Assembly: GCF_017313085.1 (NCBI RefSeq)
Contig: NZ_JAFLNF010000009.1
Location: 150,837-214,836 of the forward strand
Direction: 5' to 3'
DNA from: Roseibium limicola
GTDB lineage: Bacteria; Pseudomonadota; Alphaproteobacteria; Rhizobiales; Stappiaceae
Length of the DNA stretch: 64,000 bases
Position numbers and translations under genes: made by a program. Shown here piece by piece: positions 62,841-64,000 of the stretch (positions are counted from its first letter, which is position 1; each line of letters begins with the position of its first letter). The notes under the pieces are model-generated. The model saw only the letters and a list, made by a program, of their open reading frames with translations. It had not been told where the DNA came from and ran no database searches.

Positions 62841-63395
62841 ATGACAGATCGCAGCTTGGTCCGGATCGCCCTGTTTGCGGCGGTAATCGCCGTCCTGGGC
62901 TTCTTGCCGCCCATCCCCATTCCGTTTCTCGGCGGCACGCCGATCACCGCCCAGTCGCTCGGCATCATGCTGGCCGGTGTTATGCTCGGCCCGTGGCGCG
63001 GCGCTGCGGCCGTTGTTCTGTTCCTGATGGTGGTTGCCATCGGCGCGCCTCTCCTTGCTGGCGGTCGTGGCGGCCTGGCGGTCTTCCAGAGCCCCTGGGC
63101 GGGCTTTCTCTACGGTTGGCCTCTGGCGGCTTTCGTCGCAGGCTGGGCCATGCAGGTGACCCGCTCCTGGCGCGTCATCCCGGCCGCCTTCACCGCGTCG
63201 GTGCTGGGTGGCATCATTCTGCTTTATCTGGTGGCCGTGCCCTATCTGGCGGCGATGACCGACAAACCGTTGTGGGACACATTCCTGCTCTGTGCGGTCT
63301 TCCTGCCCGGCGACATCATCAAGGCCGGTGTTGTGGCCCTGGTCGCCGACACGGTGTCCCGCGGCCTGCCGAGCGCACTGCAAAGCCGATCCTGA
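62841..63395 (+). CDS. bioY: Biotin ECF transporter, substrate-binding subunit BioY
   Basis: The protein has 184 aa from ATG 62841 (AAGGA upstream), six membrane segments. The BioY hallmarks are PIPFLGGTPITAQSLGIMLA and GPWRGAAAVVLFLM, then GGRGGLAVFQSPWAGFLYG. It binds biotin. No BioR-type operator (TTAT-N2-ATAA) was seen before the operon. A terminator follows at 63454. Confidence 0.95.
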   Translation: MTDRSLVRIALFAAVIAVLGFLPPIPIPFLGGTPITAQSLGIMLAGVMLGPWRGAAAVVLFLMVVAIGAPLLAGGRGGLAVFQSPWAGFLYGWPLAAFVAGWAMQVTRSWRVIPAAFTASVLGGIILLYLVAVPYLAAMTDKPLWDTFLLCAVFLPGDIIKAGVVALVADTVSRGLPSALQSRS

Positions 63396-63453
63396 CACCA
63401 GGCCGGCACCCTGCGGCCATCCACAGGGCGTCTGCCTGCATGAGAAGGACCAG

Positions 63454-63480
63454 GACCTCGCCAGATCGGCGGGGTCTTTT
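63454..63480 (+). terminator. Intrinsic terminator after bioMNY
   Basis: GACCTCGCC (63454-63462) and GGCGGGGTC (63468-63476) form a 9-bp stem with one G-U pair, an AGATC loop and TTTT. Confidence 0.8.
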
Positions 63481-63562
63481 GCATATTCAGGGCGGGTTTT
63501 GCCGACAGGTCTTCAAAGCCGTCGAACGAACAGGTGCATCGCAGCAAGATACCCCAAGTCAC

Positions 63563-63627
63563 TGTGGATAATCAGTTATCGGCGGAAATCTGCGGCTGGA
63601 GCCGTCTGCAAACCGGGGTTATTCACA
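63563..63627. promoter_or_regulatory. Two inverted DnaA-box matches upstream of the rRNA promoter
   Basis: TGTGGATAA (63563-63571, that is TTATCCACA on the minus strand) and TTATTCACA (63619-63627) both match the DnaA box TTATNCACA in full and face each other 47 bp apart. They lie about 50-115 bp upstream of the rrn -35 element. Confidence 0.6.
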
Positions 63628-63677
63628 AGCTCAGGCAGCGAAGCGGGATTAAAATCGGGATTTTTCAAATTCAGTGA

Positions 63678-63706
63678 TTGACCCCTGTGCCTGGTCTCCG
63701 TATAAG
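63678..63706 (+). promoter_or_regulatory. Ribosomal RNA operon promoter
   Basis: TTGACC (63678-63683) and TATAAG (63701-63706) are 17 bp apart. The leader that follows identifies it as the rrn promoter, in the layout seen in other alphaproteobacteria. Confidence 0.8.
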
Positions 63707-64000
63707 CCTGTTCATCGACGGCGGCCACGTCGCTGGCGAGAGTGCCTTGCGCACTAAATTCCGGGAAATTGGCGATTTTGGCCTGAGAGCGATTTCGGGA
63801 CGGGGTTGTTTTTTTTTGGGGTTTTGCCAGAGCGGCTTGATGGTTGCGTTGGTTTAACGAGCACTTTTGGGTGTTCGTGTTCATTGATAATTTAACATTG
63901 AAGGAAGGGAAGCGTGGACGGCGTTGCTCTTGCGAGATGGGTCCTTACGGGGATTTGTCGATCAAGGTAAGAGTTACGCAGGTACGCTGATCTTTCAAAC
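63707..64000 (+). other. rRNA operon leader, partial; 16S gene expected just beyond the window
   Basis: The stretch after the promoter has no coding frame of interest. A boxA-like TGATAATTTAACA (63885-63897) is followed by GAAGGAAGGGAAGCGTGGAC and GGCG (about 63900-63923), closely resembling the leader just before 16S rRNA in Rhizobium/Agrobacterium-type rrn operons (GAAACGTGGACGGCG). The 16S start sequence (AGAGTTTGATC) is not yet reached. Confidence 0.78.

Noticed and set aside
63396..63700. Possible chromosome origin because of DnaA-box matches
   Set aside because: Only two boxes, no long AT-rich unwinding region and no usual origin genes nearby; the rrn promoter explains the location better.

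Overview
The window is GC-rich, densely coded chromosomal DNA from an alphaproteobacterium. The combination of glnD-murJ-trpS, timA-mltA-smr-XRE regulator, comM/gshB/yraN/rsmI, dctBD with dctPQM, bioMNY and an alphaproteobacterial-type rRNA leader points to Hyphomicrobiales, probably Stappiaceae-like (Roseibium/Stappia/Pannonibacter relatives). That placement is inferred from gene content and not from a marker-gene comparison. I see no phage, insertion sequence, CRISPR array or tRNA gene.

Layout. 1-9.5 kb: the N-terminal part of a membrane sensor kinase running off the left edge, comM, an orphan BrnA-like antitoxin, a DUF305 membrane protein, polA, a higBA toxin-antitoxin pair with a clear promoter and operator, an acyltransferase and fxsA. 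9.8-18.6 kb: a plus-strand housekeeping run, with timA-mltA-smr-XRE overlapping tightly, followed by glnD, murJ and trpS and closed by a terminator. 18.6-28.5 kb: a ureohydrolase, DUF533, gshB, yraN (with an in-frame hexanucleotide microsatellite), rsmI, an LppC/LpoA-like lipoprotein, coaBC, a DODA-type dioxygenase, dut and cysK. Two interspersed palindromic elements lie near 19.7 and 28.7 kb.

28.8-43.8 kb: a polytopic membrane protein, modABC, and then a C4-dicarboxylate module. DctBD (sensor kinase and sigma-54 activator) sit beside dctPQM (TRAP transporter). Between them are a sigma-54 promoter matching consensus and two inverted copies of a likely activator site. The module is followed by a divergent pair of citrate-synthase-family genes. 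One of the pair carries an N-terminal helix-turn-helix, and two near-identical TGAC-N4-GTCA palindromes lie between them. A GNAT acetyltransferase and an isocitrate lyase/PEP mutase family enzyme are close by. These genes suggest uptake of dicarboxylates plus carbon-carbon bond making and breaking on related acids under local control.

43.4-53.3 kb: an SCP2-like protein, an IlvD/Edd-type sugar-acid dehydratase, a P1B-type ATPase relative that has lost most catalytic motifs, a 488-bp gene-free stretch with two intrinsic terminators (candidate small RNAs), and a peptide/nickel-type ABC importer operon. 53.4-63.4 kb: a membrane adenylate cyclase with a haem-like anchor and a ferredoxin domain, an FAD oxidase subunit, an ArsC/Spx-like protein, an M15-type lipoprotein, a LysR regulator, a DUF1127 protein, lysE divergent from a MocR regulator across a near-palindromic operator, and bioMNY. 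From 63.5 kb to the right edge there are two DnaA-box matches, a strong promoter and the leader of an rRNA operon whose 16S gene should begin just outside the window.
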